64,000 bases of DNA from Tichowtungia aerotolerans. GTDB taxonomy: Bacteria; Verrucomicrobiota; Kiritimatiellia; Kiritimatiellales; Tichowtungiaceae. A program made the position numbers and the translations under genes. Of the stretch, positions 1-8,175 are shown piece after piece. Below the pieces are notes generated by a model. It had not been told where the DNA came from. It searched no databases and saw nothing but the letters and a program-made list of their open reading frames with translations. How positions within the stretch are numbered: position 1 is the stretch's first letter; each line of letters begins with the position of its first letter. The stretch lies in NCBI RefSeq assembly GCF_009905215.1, contig NZ_CP047593.1, positions 1,616,900 to 1,680,899 on the forward strand, read 5' to 3'.

Positions 1-557
1 CTGTTGATTCGGATTATCCTGAAATGGTTACATTTTTTTCGTCGGTTCCAAATGTCGTAACCGGGACTGTCGCAGGTGTATCCGCAACCAATGCAACACA
101 GTTTTTTAATATGGACATGTGTTCCAGAGGATTTGTTGTTCGGGGTAACAGTTTTGGTCCTCAGCGCCGACATGCTGTTTTGGTCCGAAGTCCGGATGGA
201 TTGATTGAAGGGAATGCGATTAATGGAGTCGGGGGCAATGGAATCATACTTGAGAATGAAAACGTAGCTGGCTGTCGCGAAGGGCCGTTCCCTCAAAATA
301 TCGTTATTCAAAGTAATACGGTTTGTTCTCAATGGACGCCGATTCGCATAGCAGCAGATAGCGGAAGCATATGTACTCAGCCGGTCACAAATATTTATAT
401 CACCGGTAACACGATTGTTGCAGCTGAAGAGATCGCGATTAAGTTGGATAATGTCAGGGATCTATTGATTTCCAGTAATGAATATCTGAATACAAATTTT
501 AATTTCTTGGCTGATCCTGTTTATCAGACAAATTCGATTAATATCATGATTCAATGA
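1..557 (+). CDS. GH110-like beta-helix glycosidase, C-terminal part (5' end outside window)
   Basis: This is the 3' end of a gene that begins before the window; the frame is open from base 3 through to the TGA at 555-557. The visible ~184 residues are the last rungs of a right-handed parallel beta-helix and align closely with residues ~380-575 of the GH110-like protein at 4580-6751. Shared strings include PQRRHA, GVGGNGI and GPFPQNI. The catalytic aspartates seen in that paralogue lie upstream of the window, so activity cannot be judged here. Unlike the paralogue, this protein ends at the helix and has no extra C-terminal beta-sandwich. It sits 22 bases before the GH78 gene on the same strand, so the two are probably co-transcribed. 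The in-frame ATG at 24 is internal and not the start. Confidence 0.8.
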   Translation, partial: VDSDYPEMVTFFSSVPNVVTGTVAGVSATNATQFFNMDMCSRGFVVRGNSFGPQRRHAVLVRSPDGLIEGNAINGVGGNGIILENENVAGCREGPFPQNIVIQSNTVCSQWTPIRIAADSGSICTQPVTNIYITGNTIVAAEEIAIKLDNVRDLLISSNEYLNTNFNFLADPVYQTNSINIMIQ

Positions 558-579
558 GTTTTAAAGGAATAAGGAGTAG

Positions 580-2817
580 ATGGAATCAGACGAAAAAAAT
601 ATTGCAGGCCTATCGCATTGTGACTGGCCTGCAAAATGGATCGGACATGAGTGGGGACAGCCCTGTGCATTGCTTCGTCAATCGGTTTTGGTAAATAAAC
701 CTGTGCGAACCGCTCGCATTCATGCCACAGCATTGGGGTTGTTCGAATTGCGGCTCAACGGAAAAAAAGTCGGAAACAGTGAACTGTTGCCGGGTTGGAC
801 CGATTACCGTAAACGGGTTTACTCTCATTCATTTGATATAACCGATCGGATTGTTTCCGGTGAAAATGTGATCGGCGGCATGGTTGCGCCCGGCTGGTTT
901 GCCGGGCATATCGGCTGCTTCGGCGATAAAGGTTTCTACGGGCGCGATCCGTGGTTTTCCGCTGTGCTCAAACTCGACTATGAGGACGGCACATCCGGGG
1001 AACTTGTCACCGATCCAGCTTGGAAGGCTTCTGCAGGCGCGGTTGTCGGCGCGGACCTGCTGATGGGTGAAGAATACGATGCACGCAAGGAGATAGCCGG
1101 TTGGGACATGCCGGGCTTTGACGATACGGAGTGGAAAAATGCGGTATTGTTTCGTCCCGAAGAGGAAGTGCTGCCCGAGCGAATTGAGCCATACCCCGGC
1201 GTGCCGGTCCAAACAATTGCTGAACTTCCGGCACAAAGCATTACCGAACCAAAACCCGGCGTGTTTGTTTTTGATCTTGGCCAGAATATGGTCGGAGTGG
1301 TTCGTTTGAAATTGAGCGGCGTTCCTCGCGGAACCGAAATTATCTTAAAACACGGGGAGATGATTGAGCCGGAAGGAACCGTTTATACGGCGAACCTGCG
1401 TTCAGCCAGGGCCGTCGACCGTTACTTTGCCAAAGGTGATGACGAAGAAATCTGGCAGCCGCGCTTTACCTTTCACGGATTTCGATATGTTCAGCTTGAA
1501 GGGCTGCCTGCCGGAATCATTCCTCAGCTCGGCACCGTAACCGGTGTGGTGTGGATGTCCGGCCTGAACGAGACGGCATCGTTTGAATGCTCAAACGAAA
1601 AGGTCAACCGTCTGTTTGAAAACATTCGCTGGGGCTTCCGCGGCAACTATCTGGAAGTGCCGACCGACTGTCCGCAGCGCGACGAACGCCTCGGCTGGAC
1701 CGGTGATGTCCAAATCTTCATTCCTTCCGCCGCGTATCTCGCGGATATTCGTCCTTTTTATGAAAAATGGCTGGTGGATCTGCACGATGCACAGTGCCCG
1801 AACGGTGGCTATCCCGATGCTGCGCCGTTTCTCGGCCGTATGCATTATGCCAGTGCCGGGTGGGGTGATGCCGGAATCATCTGTCCGTACACCCTGTGGC
1901 AAATGTACGGCGACCTCGAATTTATCCGTCCGTGGTGGAATTCCATGAAAAAATACATGGAGTTGATCTGCACGGATGACAATCGCCACAATGGCCCGGC
2001 TGCACAATCGTACGGCGACTGGCTGCATTTCGGAGAGGAAACGCCGCAGCGGTTGATCGGACTGGCGTATCGGGCTTACGATGCCCGGCTTATGAGCGAA
2101 ATGGCGGAGGCGCTCGAAAAGTCTGATGATGCAGTGTATTTTAAAAGCGAAGCCGACAAAGGCCGCTTATTATTCCGTAATGAATTTTTCCGCGGTTCGA
2201 AAATTGCGGTGGAAACACAGACCGCCTGTGCGTTGGCAATTCATATGGAACTGCTTTCTGGTGATGATCTGAAGGCGGCGGAAGAGTGTCTCTTCCAATG
2301 CTTGGAAAACTCGAACGGATACCTGACGACCGGGTTCATTGGGACGGCTTACCTTAGTCTGGCATTGTCAAAAGCCGGACGACCGGATTTGGCGGTTCAA
2401 CTTTTATTGAATGAAGACCATCCGTCATGGCTCTACGAAGTCAACAACGGGGCCACGACCATCTGGGAGCGCTGGAACAGTTGGACCAAAGAAAACGGAT
2501 TTGGCGATCCGGCGATGAACTCCTACAACCATTACGCCTTTGGGGCCGTCTGCCAGTGGATGTTTGAATCGCTCGTCGGAATTCGTCCGGCATCGCCCGG
2601 TTTCCAAACCTTGGAAATCAAACCCTGTTTGACGGACCGTTTCGACTTTGTGAAAGGGTCATACGATTCGGTTCAGGGCCGGATTTCCAGTCATTGGAAA
2701 AAAACGTCTGCCGGATGGATCGTAGAGGTTGAAACGCCGGTTCCCGCGGAAGTGGTCCTGCCAACCGGAACATATCGAATCGAAAAAGGAATTTATACAT
2801 TTGAGGTAAACGCATGA
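580..2817 (+). CDS. GH78 alpha-L-rhamnosidase, cytoplasmic
   Basis: A 745-residue GH78 protein, slightly short for the family. An N-terminal beta-sandwich (about 15-160) is followed by a second beta domain, then the (alpha/alpha)6 barrel from about residue 325 and a C-terminal beta-sandwich. The family signature CPQRDERLGWTGD is at 364-376, with E369 as the likely general acid; TTIWERW places E630 as the likely general base. These roles are carried over from characterised GH78 enzymes. There is no signal peptide, so it should remove terminal alpha-L-rhamnose from imported oligosaccharides. AAGGAG stands a few bases before the ATG. Its stop overlaps the transporter ATG (ATGA), suggesting coupled translation. 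Three copies of the TTCCARNNNYTGGAA palindrome lie inside it (2293, 2602, 2685). Confidence 0.93.
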   Translation: MESDEKNIAGLSHCDWPAKWIGHEWGQPCALLRQSVLVNKPVRTARIHATALGLFELRLNGKKVGNSELLPGWTDYRKRVYSHSFDITDRIVSGENVIGGMVAPGWFAGHIGCFGDKGFYGRDPWFSAVLKLDYEDGTSGELVTDPAWKASAGAVVGADLLMGEEYDARKEIAGWDMPGFDDTEWKNAVLFRPEEEVLPERIEPYPGVPVQTIAELPAQSITEPKPGVFVFDLGQNMVGVVRLKLSGVPRGTEIILKHGEMIEPEGTVYTANLRSARAVDRYFAKGDDEEIWQPRFTFHGFRYVQLEGLPAGIIPQLGTVTGVVWMSGLNETASFECSNEKVNRLFENIRWGFRGNYLEVPTDCPQRDERLGWTGDVQIFIPSAAYLADIRPFYEKWLVDLHDAQCPNGGYPDAAPFLGRMHYASAGWGDAGIICPYTLWQMYGDLEFIRPWWNSMKKYMELICTDDNRHNGPAAQSYGDWLHFGEETPQRLIGLAYRAYDARLMSEMAEALEKSDDAVYFKSEADKGRLLFRNEFFRGSKIAVETQTACALAIHMELLSGDDLKAAEECLFQCLENSNGYLTTGFIGTAYLSLALSKAGRPDLAVQLLLNEDHPSWLYEVNNGATTIWERWNSWTKENGFGDPAMNSYNHYAFGAVCQWMFESLVGIRPASPGFQTLEIKPCLTDRFDFVKGSYDSVQGRISSHWKKTSAGWIVEVETPVPAEVVLPTGTYRIEKGIYTFEVNA

Positions 2818-4583
2818 CCCAGAAACATCCAGCACATAAAGCTCCTCAGTCGGAACGTGTTTCGCTGAAAACCCGCATTGGCTGGGGATTCGGCGGGCTG
2901 GCCGACAACTACATCATGAACGTCCTGAACGCGGTCTTTCTGGTTCTTTATGTCCAGTATTTCAAAATGCCGCCGATGCTGGCCGGTGCGGCCTTGGCGA
3001 TCCCGCGGATTTTTGATGCGGTTACTGATCCGCTGATTGGGAACATTTCCGATAACACCCGTTCGCGCTGGGGGCGTCGCCGTCCATATATTGTGGTCGG
3101 CGCCATTCTCTCGGCTATCCTGCTGCCCCTGTTCTGGACTCCGCTGGGCCTCAGTACCGTTTCTAATACGGAATGGTGGCGTAATATCCCGTTCTTGTAC
3201 GTTGTGGTTCTGGGACTCGTTTATGCGCTGACCTACACGCTGTATGTGGTTCCCTACACGGCACTCGGCTATGAGTTGACCAACGACTATGATGAGCGCA
3301 CCCGTGTGCTGGCCTGGCGCATGTATATCGGGCTGTTCGGTTCGCTGACGGTTCCGCTGGTCTATCGCCTTTGCCAGCTTGACTCGTTCGGCAATGAAGC
3401 GCGGGGCGCGGTGATTGTTTCCATGTGCATGGGAATCCTGATTATCGGATCCGGGTTGATTCCGGCATGGGTCTGCAGAGAGCGGGAAGATGGCCAGCAT
3501 CAGGAAACCATCCGTTTTTTTTCTGCGATAAAAGTGACAATGACGAACATTCCGTTTGTCATTATGCTGATTGCTTATCTCATTATTATTATCGGTCTTT
3601 TTTCCGCGCTCAGCCTTCTGTCGTTTCTGAACATTTATTATATCTGTGGCGGCAATAAGGATTTTGCCGGTGTTATTATTGCCGGCAGCGGCATCCTGAT
3701 GGCTCTGGTGGCTTACGGAAGCATGTTTCTGGTGGCGGCTGTGGCGTCGAGGATCGGTAAAAAAACGGCCATGATGGTGGGGCTTGGTTTTGCGCTTGCA
3801 GGTGCACTTGGAGACCTGATTGCCCTGGACCCGCGCTGGCCGATGGCTCAGTTTATTACAAACATCATTGCCGGGATGGGGCTGCAGGGCTGCTGGCTGA
3901 TGGTCAGCTCGATGGTCGCGGATATCTGCGATGAAGATGAACTTAAAACCGGTTTGCGTCGTGAAGGAATGTTCGGTGCCGTAAACGGTTTTGCACTGAA
4001 AGCGGCCTTGGGCCTGACCGCCCTGATCGGTGCTTTTCTTCTGGAAAATTCCGGTTTTAATGCCGAAACAGTTGACCGCTTTGAAGCCGATACGATTGCG
4101 CAGGTGATTGAGCCGCCGCGCACATGGAGTATTGAGGATGAACATTTTGCAGAGGCCGCGAAAATATTTGATCAGGCGGCAAAACGTTTTGAGCTGATTG
4201 CCGATGACAAGTCCGCCGTAAAAAGCGGGAACAGATGGACACTTTTCTGGCGGCTTATCCGCGGTGAAGCGGTTTATTATCGTTGGTATGACTTTGAGAA
4301 AGATGTTCAGGACTGGCTTGCGGAAGTACAGCTTTTTTCTGAACGGACCGATGCGGATACAGAGAAAAAGCTGAATGCATATGCAGGGAGGGTCCATGAA
4401 CAGTTTTTCCAAAGTCTGGAAAAACAGCATTCTGTGGCGAAGTTGATGAAAAAACAGGTGGTGTTTTTCCGCGCAGGCGGTTTTGTATTGGCTCTGGTCC
4501 TGTTTTGTTTCTATCCCATTACTCGCAGTCGGGCTGAAAAAACCCGTCGTATTCTCGATGAGCGAACGTTGTCATCGGAATGA
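2814..4583 (+). CDS. GPH-family sugar:cation symporter (MFS_2) with a large hydrophilic insert
   Basis: A 589-residue inner-membrane transporter of the glycoside-pentoside-hexuronide:cation symporter family, with about 12 hydrophobic segments. It has the family's early DAVTDPLIGNISDNTRSRWG motif followed by RRRP, and the loop DEDELKTGLRREG before the last helices. It is about 100 residues longer than the two other GPH transporters in the window because of a charged, helix-rich insert at about residues 415-548, between the last two membrane segments. The insert is rich in Glu, Lys and Asp and has no hydrophobic stretch. The gene overlaps GH78 upstream and the GH110-like gene downstream by four bases each, so it probably imports the oligosaccharides these enzymes act on. 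One palindrome copy (4407) lies in the insert as FQSLEK codons. Confidence 0.9.
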   Translation: MTQKHPAHKAPQSERVSLKTRIGWGFGGLADNYIMNVLNAVFLVLYVQYFKMPPMLAGAALAIPRIFDAVTDPLIGNISDNTRSRWGRRRPYIVVGAILSAILLPLFWTPLGLSTVSNTEWWRNIPFLYVVVLGLVYALTYTLYVVPYTALGYELTNDYDERTRVLAWRMYIGLFGSLTVPLVYRLCQLDSFGNEARGAVIVSMCMGILIIGSGLIPAWVCREREDGQHQETIRFFSAIKVTMTNIPFVIMLIAYLIIIIGLFSALSLLSFLNIYYICGGNKDFAGVIIAGSGILMALVAYGSMFLVAAVASRIGKKTAMMVGLGFALAGALGDLIALDPRWPMAQFITNIIAGMGLQGCWLMVSSMVADICDEDELKTGLRREGMFGAVNGFALKAALGLTALIGAFLLENSGFNAETVDRFEADTIAQVIEPPRTWSIEDEHFAEAAKIFDQAAKRFELIADDKSAVKSGNRWTLFWRLIRGEAVYYRWYDFEKDVQDWLAEVQLFSERTDADTEKKLNAYAGRVHEQFFQSLEKQHSVAKLMKKQVVFFRAGGFVLALVLFCFYPITRSRAEKTRRILDERTLSSE

Positions 4584-6751
4584 ATGTAATTAAAAAAAAG
4601 ATCTGTTTCTCTTTTGTGCTGGCGGGACTGTTGGTTCCGTCTGTACAGGCTTTTGTCTTTAAAATCAACGCCCCGCCGGCACGGCTGTATGTGGATGATT
4701 TCGGAGCGGTTGGTGACGGAATGCAGGATGATATCTCGGCAGTTGTTGCTTCTATTGAGGCGCTTCGGGATGCAGGCCCTGGAGCCATTCTGGAATTTTC
4801 TTCCGGTAAAACGTATAAACTCGGAATGCGTCCGGACAGCAATTTTCAAGTGGACCTGCAGGGCATGACGAATGTGACGGTGGAAGGAAACGGGGCGATA
4901 TTGCTGAACACTCCTTATCGGGCTTCTGTTCGGATGCAGCATTGTGATGGCGTTACGGTCCGGAATTTTGAAATTGAACAGGCCCCGCTGGGATATACGC
5001 AGGGCATTATCACAAATGTTTCCCCGGCGGGTGGCTTTTTCGAGATGGAAATTATGGAGGGGTACAATCCGATTCCCGCAGGAATGTCTTTTCTGGACTG
5101 GGGAGCGGTGATTGATCCCGACTTGCGACGAATTCGCTGGGATATGAGAGACCATTTCAGGCCGGAAAGTTATATTGCAGTAGGCCCTGAACAGTATCGT
5201 CTTTATATGCAGTCAGGATATATAACAGACTTGAATGATGTTCACGTGGGAGACATCTATTTCCAGCCGCTCATTTTCAATGGGTATGCAAGTAATATTC
5301 ATATTACCAACAGTAAAGACTGTCTGCTGGAAAATGTGACGCTTTACAGCGGTCGCAGTTCCATGTCGAGCCGGGTGGATCTTAATCCCGGGCGGATTAC
5401 GGTGCGTGGGTTTAAGGTGATGGTTCGTCCCGGCTCCGAACGGTTTGTGTCCAATTGGCGGGATGGAGTTCACTGTAAAGACAATCGGATTGGTCCGATT
5501 ATTGAAGATTGCTATTTTGAGGCCTTGCTTGATGACAGTATTAATATGAGCCAGAACACGGTGATGGCTTCAGAAATTATATCGAGCAATACATTCCGGA
5601 TGACCAAGGCTGAAGGGCCGACAAGCTGGACCGAAGATTCCTCGAGTATGCATGCTGGCGACCGGATCATGGTTTTTTATCCGCCGACTGGAGAATACAT
5701 CGGGCCGGTCAGGGTTGCTTCGGTCGATTCAAATTCCCGTGAGATCATCACTTTTGAAGAGCCGATCCTGAACGTGGTAACGGGGCGTGTAGTTTCGGGG
5801 GACACTTTATCGACCCATTTTTATAATCTGGACATGTGCAATGCTAGATACATTATCCGGAACAATGTGTTCAAGCCCCAGCGCCGCCATGCAATCCTTG
5901 CCCGGTCGGTTGACGGAATAATTTGCGGAAACCGGATTGAAGGGGTCGGGGGAAATGGAATCCTGCTCGAGAATGAGTATGGAGGACCGTTCTTTGCCGG
6001 ACCGTTTCCTCAAAACATCCTGGTCAGTAACAATACCATCATTTCCACACATCTGGCTCCTGTCAGAATCCATTCAAGCACTGGAGTCACAAACAGCCGG
6101 CTTGCCCGTAATATTGAGCTGGCAGGCAATCAGATTATCGGTCTGGATACCTCCGCAGTTGAACTGGATAATGCACAGGATGTAGCCATTAGGGAAAACA
6201 ATGTGTTTTATGAGATCAACGGAACGGAAATGCTCGACCCGGTACAGGCTGTTGATTCTGAAAATATATTCTATGTGCCAACTGTTCTGCGGGATGGCGG
6301 ATTTGAGATGACGTTCCTTGATCCGGACAATAACGGCTATGAATACTGTCCGGAAGGCCTTCCGTGGACATTCAGCCCTTTGGCCGGGTACACTGAATCT
6401 TCAACAGCATATACGTCCGGCAACCCGCCTCCGCCAGAGGGCGATCAAGTCCTTCTTTTAAAAGGAGCCGCAAGTGCATTCCAGCCGGTGACTTTGAGTG
6501 AGGGAAGTTATACGGTTGCATTGTATGCCGCTCAGCGAAAAAATTTTGGTGATCAGATTCAGCAAATGAAAGTGCTGTTAAACGGTGTGTCTCTGGGAAC
6601 ATTCCGGCCCGGAACCAGCGGTGACTATGAGCCGTTTGAGTCATCGGTTTATACGGTGCCGGTTCGCAGTACGTGCATTTTAAAACTGGAGGCGCTTCTG
6701 AACATTGATGAGACTCTTTTCATCGATGATGTTCGGATCAATAAGCAGTAG
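4580..6751 (+). CDS. Secreted GH110-like alpha-galactosidase (right-handed beta-helix)
   Basis: A 723-residue exported protein. Residues 1-24 form a signal peptide ending VQA. The opening YVDDFGAVGDGMQDD is the usual start of pectate-lyase-like beta-helices. The family is assigned from the DGVHCK...LLDDS region: D295, D318 and D319 reproduce the 23/24-residue spacing that I recall for the catalytic aspartates D321/D344/D345 of the GH110 enzyme PdGH110B. Characterised GH110 enzymes are inverting exo-alpha-1,3-galactosidases, so terminal alpha-galactose removal outside the cytoplasm is the best guess. From about residue 575 there is an extra beta-sandwich (DGGFE start, DDVRIN end) resembling carbohydrate-binding modules; the paralogue at the window start lacks it. 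The ATG overlaps the transporter stop. The exact linkage is not shown by sequence. Confidence 0.8.
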   Translation: MNVIKKKICFSFVLAGLLVPSVQAFVFKINAPPARLYVDDFGAVGDGMQDDISAVVASIEALRDAGPGAILEFSSGKTYKLGMRPDSNFQVDLQGMTNVTVEGNGAILLNTPYRASVRMQHCDGVTVRNFEIEQAPLGYTQGIITNVSPAGGFFEMEIMEGYNPIPAGMSFLDWGAVIDPDLRRIRWDMRDHFRPESYIAVGPEQYRLYMQSGYITDLNDVHVGDIYFQPLIFNGYASNIHITNSKDCLLENVTLYSGRSSMSSRVDLNPGRITVRGFKVMVRPGSERFVSNWRDGVHCKDNRIGPIIEDCYFEALLDDSINMSQNTVMASEIISSNTFRMTKAEGPTSWTEDSSSMHAGDRIMVFYPPTGEYIGPVRVASVDSNSREIITFEEPILNVVTGRVVSGDTLSTHFYNLDMCNARYIIRNNVFKPQRRHAILARSVDGIICGNRIEGVGGNGILLENEYGGPFFAGPFPQNILVSNNTIISTHLAPVRIHSSTGVTNSRLARNIELAGNQIIGLDTSAVELDNAQDVAIRENNVFYEINGTEMLDPVQAVDSENIFYVPTVLRDGGFEMTFLDPDNNGYEYCPEGLPWTFSPLAGYTESSTAYTSGNPPPPEGDQVLLLKGAASAFQPVTLSEGSYTVALYAAQRKNFGDQIQQMKVLLNGVSLGTFRPGTSGDYEPFESSVYTVPVRSTCILKLEALLNIDETLFIDDVRINKQ

Positions 6752-6889
6752 TTTTGGGGTCGGGCTGTTTTGTCTTTTTGAACAAAAGTTCAGTCTGTGC
6801 ACTGGATGGTTCAGTTGGCGCGTGGTTTTTCAAAGCCTTCTTAATGTTTTTCGCTTGCCGGGAAATGTGGGGCGGTGTATCTGTTCCAT
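6752..6889. other. Intergenic region before the hybrid regulator
   Basis: About 140 bases. I see no strong terminator hairpin or good sigma70 promoter. The alternative GTG start at 6875 of the next gene lies in it. Confidence 0.4.
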
Positions 6890-8068
6890 ATGATGGTGGA
6901 GTCGAAGAAAGTGGCTGTGGTGGTTCCCTGGCACGGGTATGGACAGAATATCCTGCTGGGGGTTTCTAAATATGTGCACGATCATCCTGATTGGGTGATT
7001 CATCTGGTGCAGTCCGACTCGCCGGTTCTGGAGGAAGACCTGCGCAGCTGGGGACCGGACGGGGTGATTTCCGGGATGGTCGATCTGCCGTCCGGAATGC
7101 AGGATCAGCGTTACAGTTTGCCGTGGGTGTCGGTGCTGGCGCAGCCGGATGATGAAACGGTTCCATTTGTTACTATCGACGAAGATGCGGTCGGCCGGAT
7201 GGCCGCGGACTATTTCATCAATCGCCGCTTTCGTCATTTTGCTTATCTGGGAAATGAAGAACATGAGTTTTCTCTTCAGCGCGCCGATGCGTTTGAATAT
7301 GCCTTGAAAGAAAAGGGGATTGATTGTCATACACTGCTGTATCCAACGAAGGTGTACGGCATCGACAAGCGGAAACGCACCAGTATTGACCGCCAGAAAG
7401 CCAAGTGGCTGGCGGCTTTGCCCAAGCCGGTTGCACTGTTTGCCTGCAACGACTGGGAAGCATTTCAGTTTGTTCAGTTCTGCCGCCAGCAGGGCGTGCG
7501 TATTCCGGAGGATGTGGCAATCCTTGGGGTCGGGAACGATGAACTGCTGTGCAATGTCTCGCAGCCGCCGATGTCCAGCATCCGCATGCCGTTTGAAAAA
7601 GTTGGCTACGATGCCGCTGCGCTGCTGGATCGTTTGCTGGAGAAAACAGCCGAGAAGGAGGTGAAACATTTTCTTCCTCCGGCGGGCATGGTGAGTCGTC
7701 AGTCAACCGACGTGATGCAGGTGAGCGACGCGACCGTTGCGAAAGCGCTGTCGTTTATTCAGGATCATATCCAGGAACCGATCAAGGTGGAGGATCTTCT
7801 CAAGCATGTGTATATTTCCCGCACACTGCTGGAACGTAAATTCAAGGTAGAATTGGGCCATACGCCACTGGTCGAGATTCGCCGCCAGCGTATCCGCCGG
7901 GCCCGCCAGCTGCTTGCCGACACCAATCTGTCCGTTGCCGAAATTGCCGAGGCCTGCGGCTTCAGTTCCGATATTCGCCTCAGCACGGTCTTTAAGGAGC
8001 TGACCGGCCAGTCGCCCTCCGCCTTCCGCAAGGCGGTTAAGGCTCCGTCATCCGTGCATGAGCTATAG
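6890..8068 (+). CDS. XylR-type regulator: LacI-like sugar sensor fused to AraC DNA-binding domain
   Basis: A 392-residue transcription factor. The N-terminal ~280 residues (KVAVVVPWHGYGQNILLGV... to VSRQSTD) are a periplasmic-binding-protein-like ligand domain of the LacI/XylR kind. The last ~105 residues hold two helix-turn-helix motifs of AraC type, including DLLKHVYISRTLLERKF and SVAEIAEACGFSSDIRLS. This order matches E. coli XylR and related activators. It probably senses a sugar released from the local polysaccharide and activates the flanking GH78/GH110 or GH65/GH13 genes. I chose ATG 6890 because the homology starts a few residues later; GTG 6875 and ATG 6893 are also possible. No ligand can be read from the sequence. 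Confidence 0.87.
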   Translation: MMVESKKVAVVVPWHGYGQNILLGVSKYVHDHPDWVIHLVQSDSPVLEEDLRSWGPDGVISGMVDLPSGMQDQRYSLPWVSVLAQPDDETVPFVTIDEDAVGRMAADYFINRRFRHFAYLGNEEHEFSLQRADAFEYALKEKGIDCHTLLYPTKVYGIDKRKRTSIDRQKAKWLAALPKPVALFACNDWEAFQFVQFCRQQGVRIPEDVAILGVGNDELLCNVSQPPMSSIRMPFEKVGYDAAALLDRLLEKTAEKEVKHFLPPAGMVSRQSTDVMQVSDATVAKALSFIQDHIQEPIKVEDLLKHVYISRTLLERKFKVELGHTPLVEIRRQRIRRARQLLADTNLSVAEIAEACGFSSDIRLSTVFKELTGQSPSAFRKAVKAPSSVHEL

Positions 8069-8175
8069 TTTTCGGTTTTCATCGAGGGTATGGATTTCAT
8101 TAGGTGAAATACGGTTATGGCTATTCTGTTTCCCGGGGAATAGGAGCATGCTTTCTATTTGATGAGGGGAAACAG

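Noticed and set aside
2520-2527. TCCTACAA inside GH78 coding sequence
   Set aside because: Part of the operator motif, but within codons for SYNH and far from any promoter; treated as background.
2793-4430. Long minus-strand open frame (545 codons) opposite the GPH transporter
   Set aside because: Its translation is basic and lacks any domain; it is the mirror of a clear membrane protein and has no ribosome-binding site.
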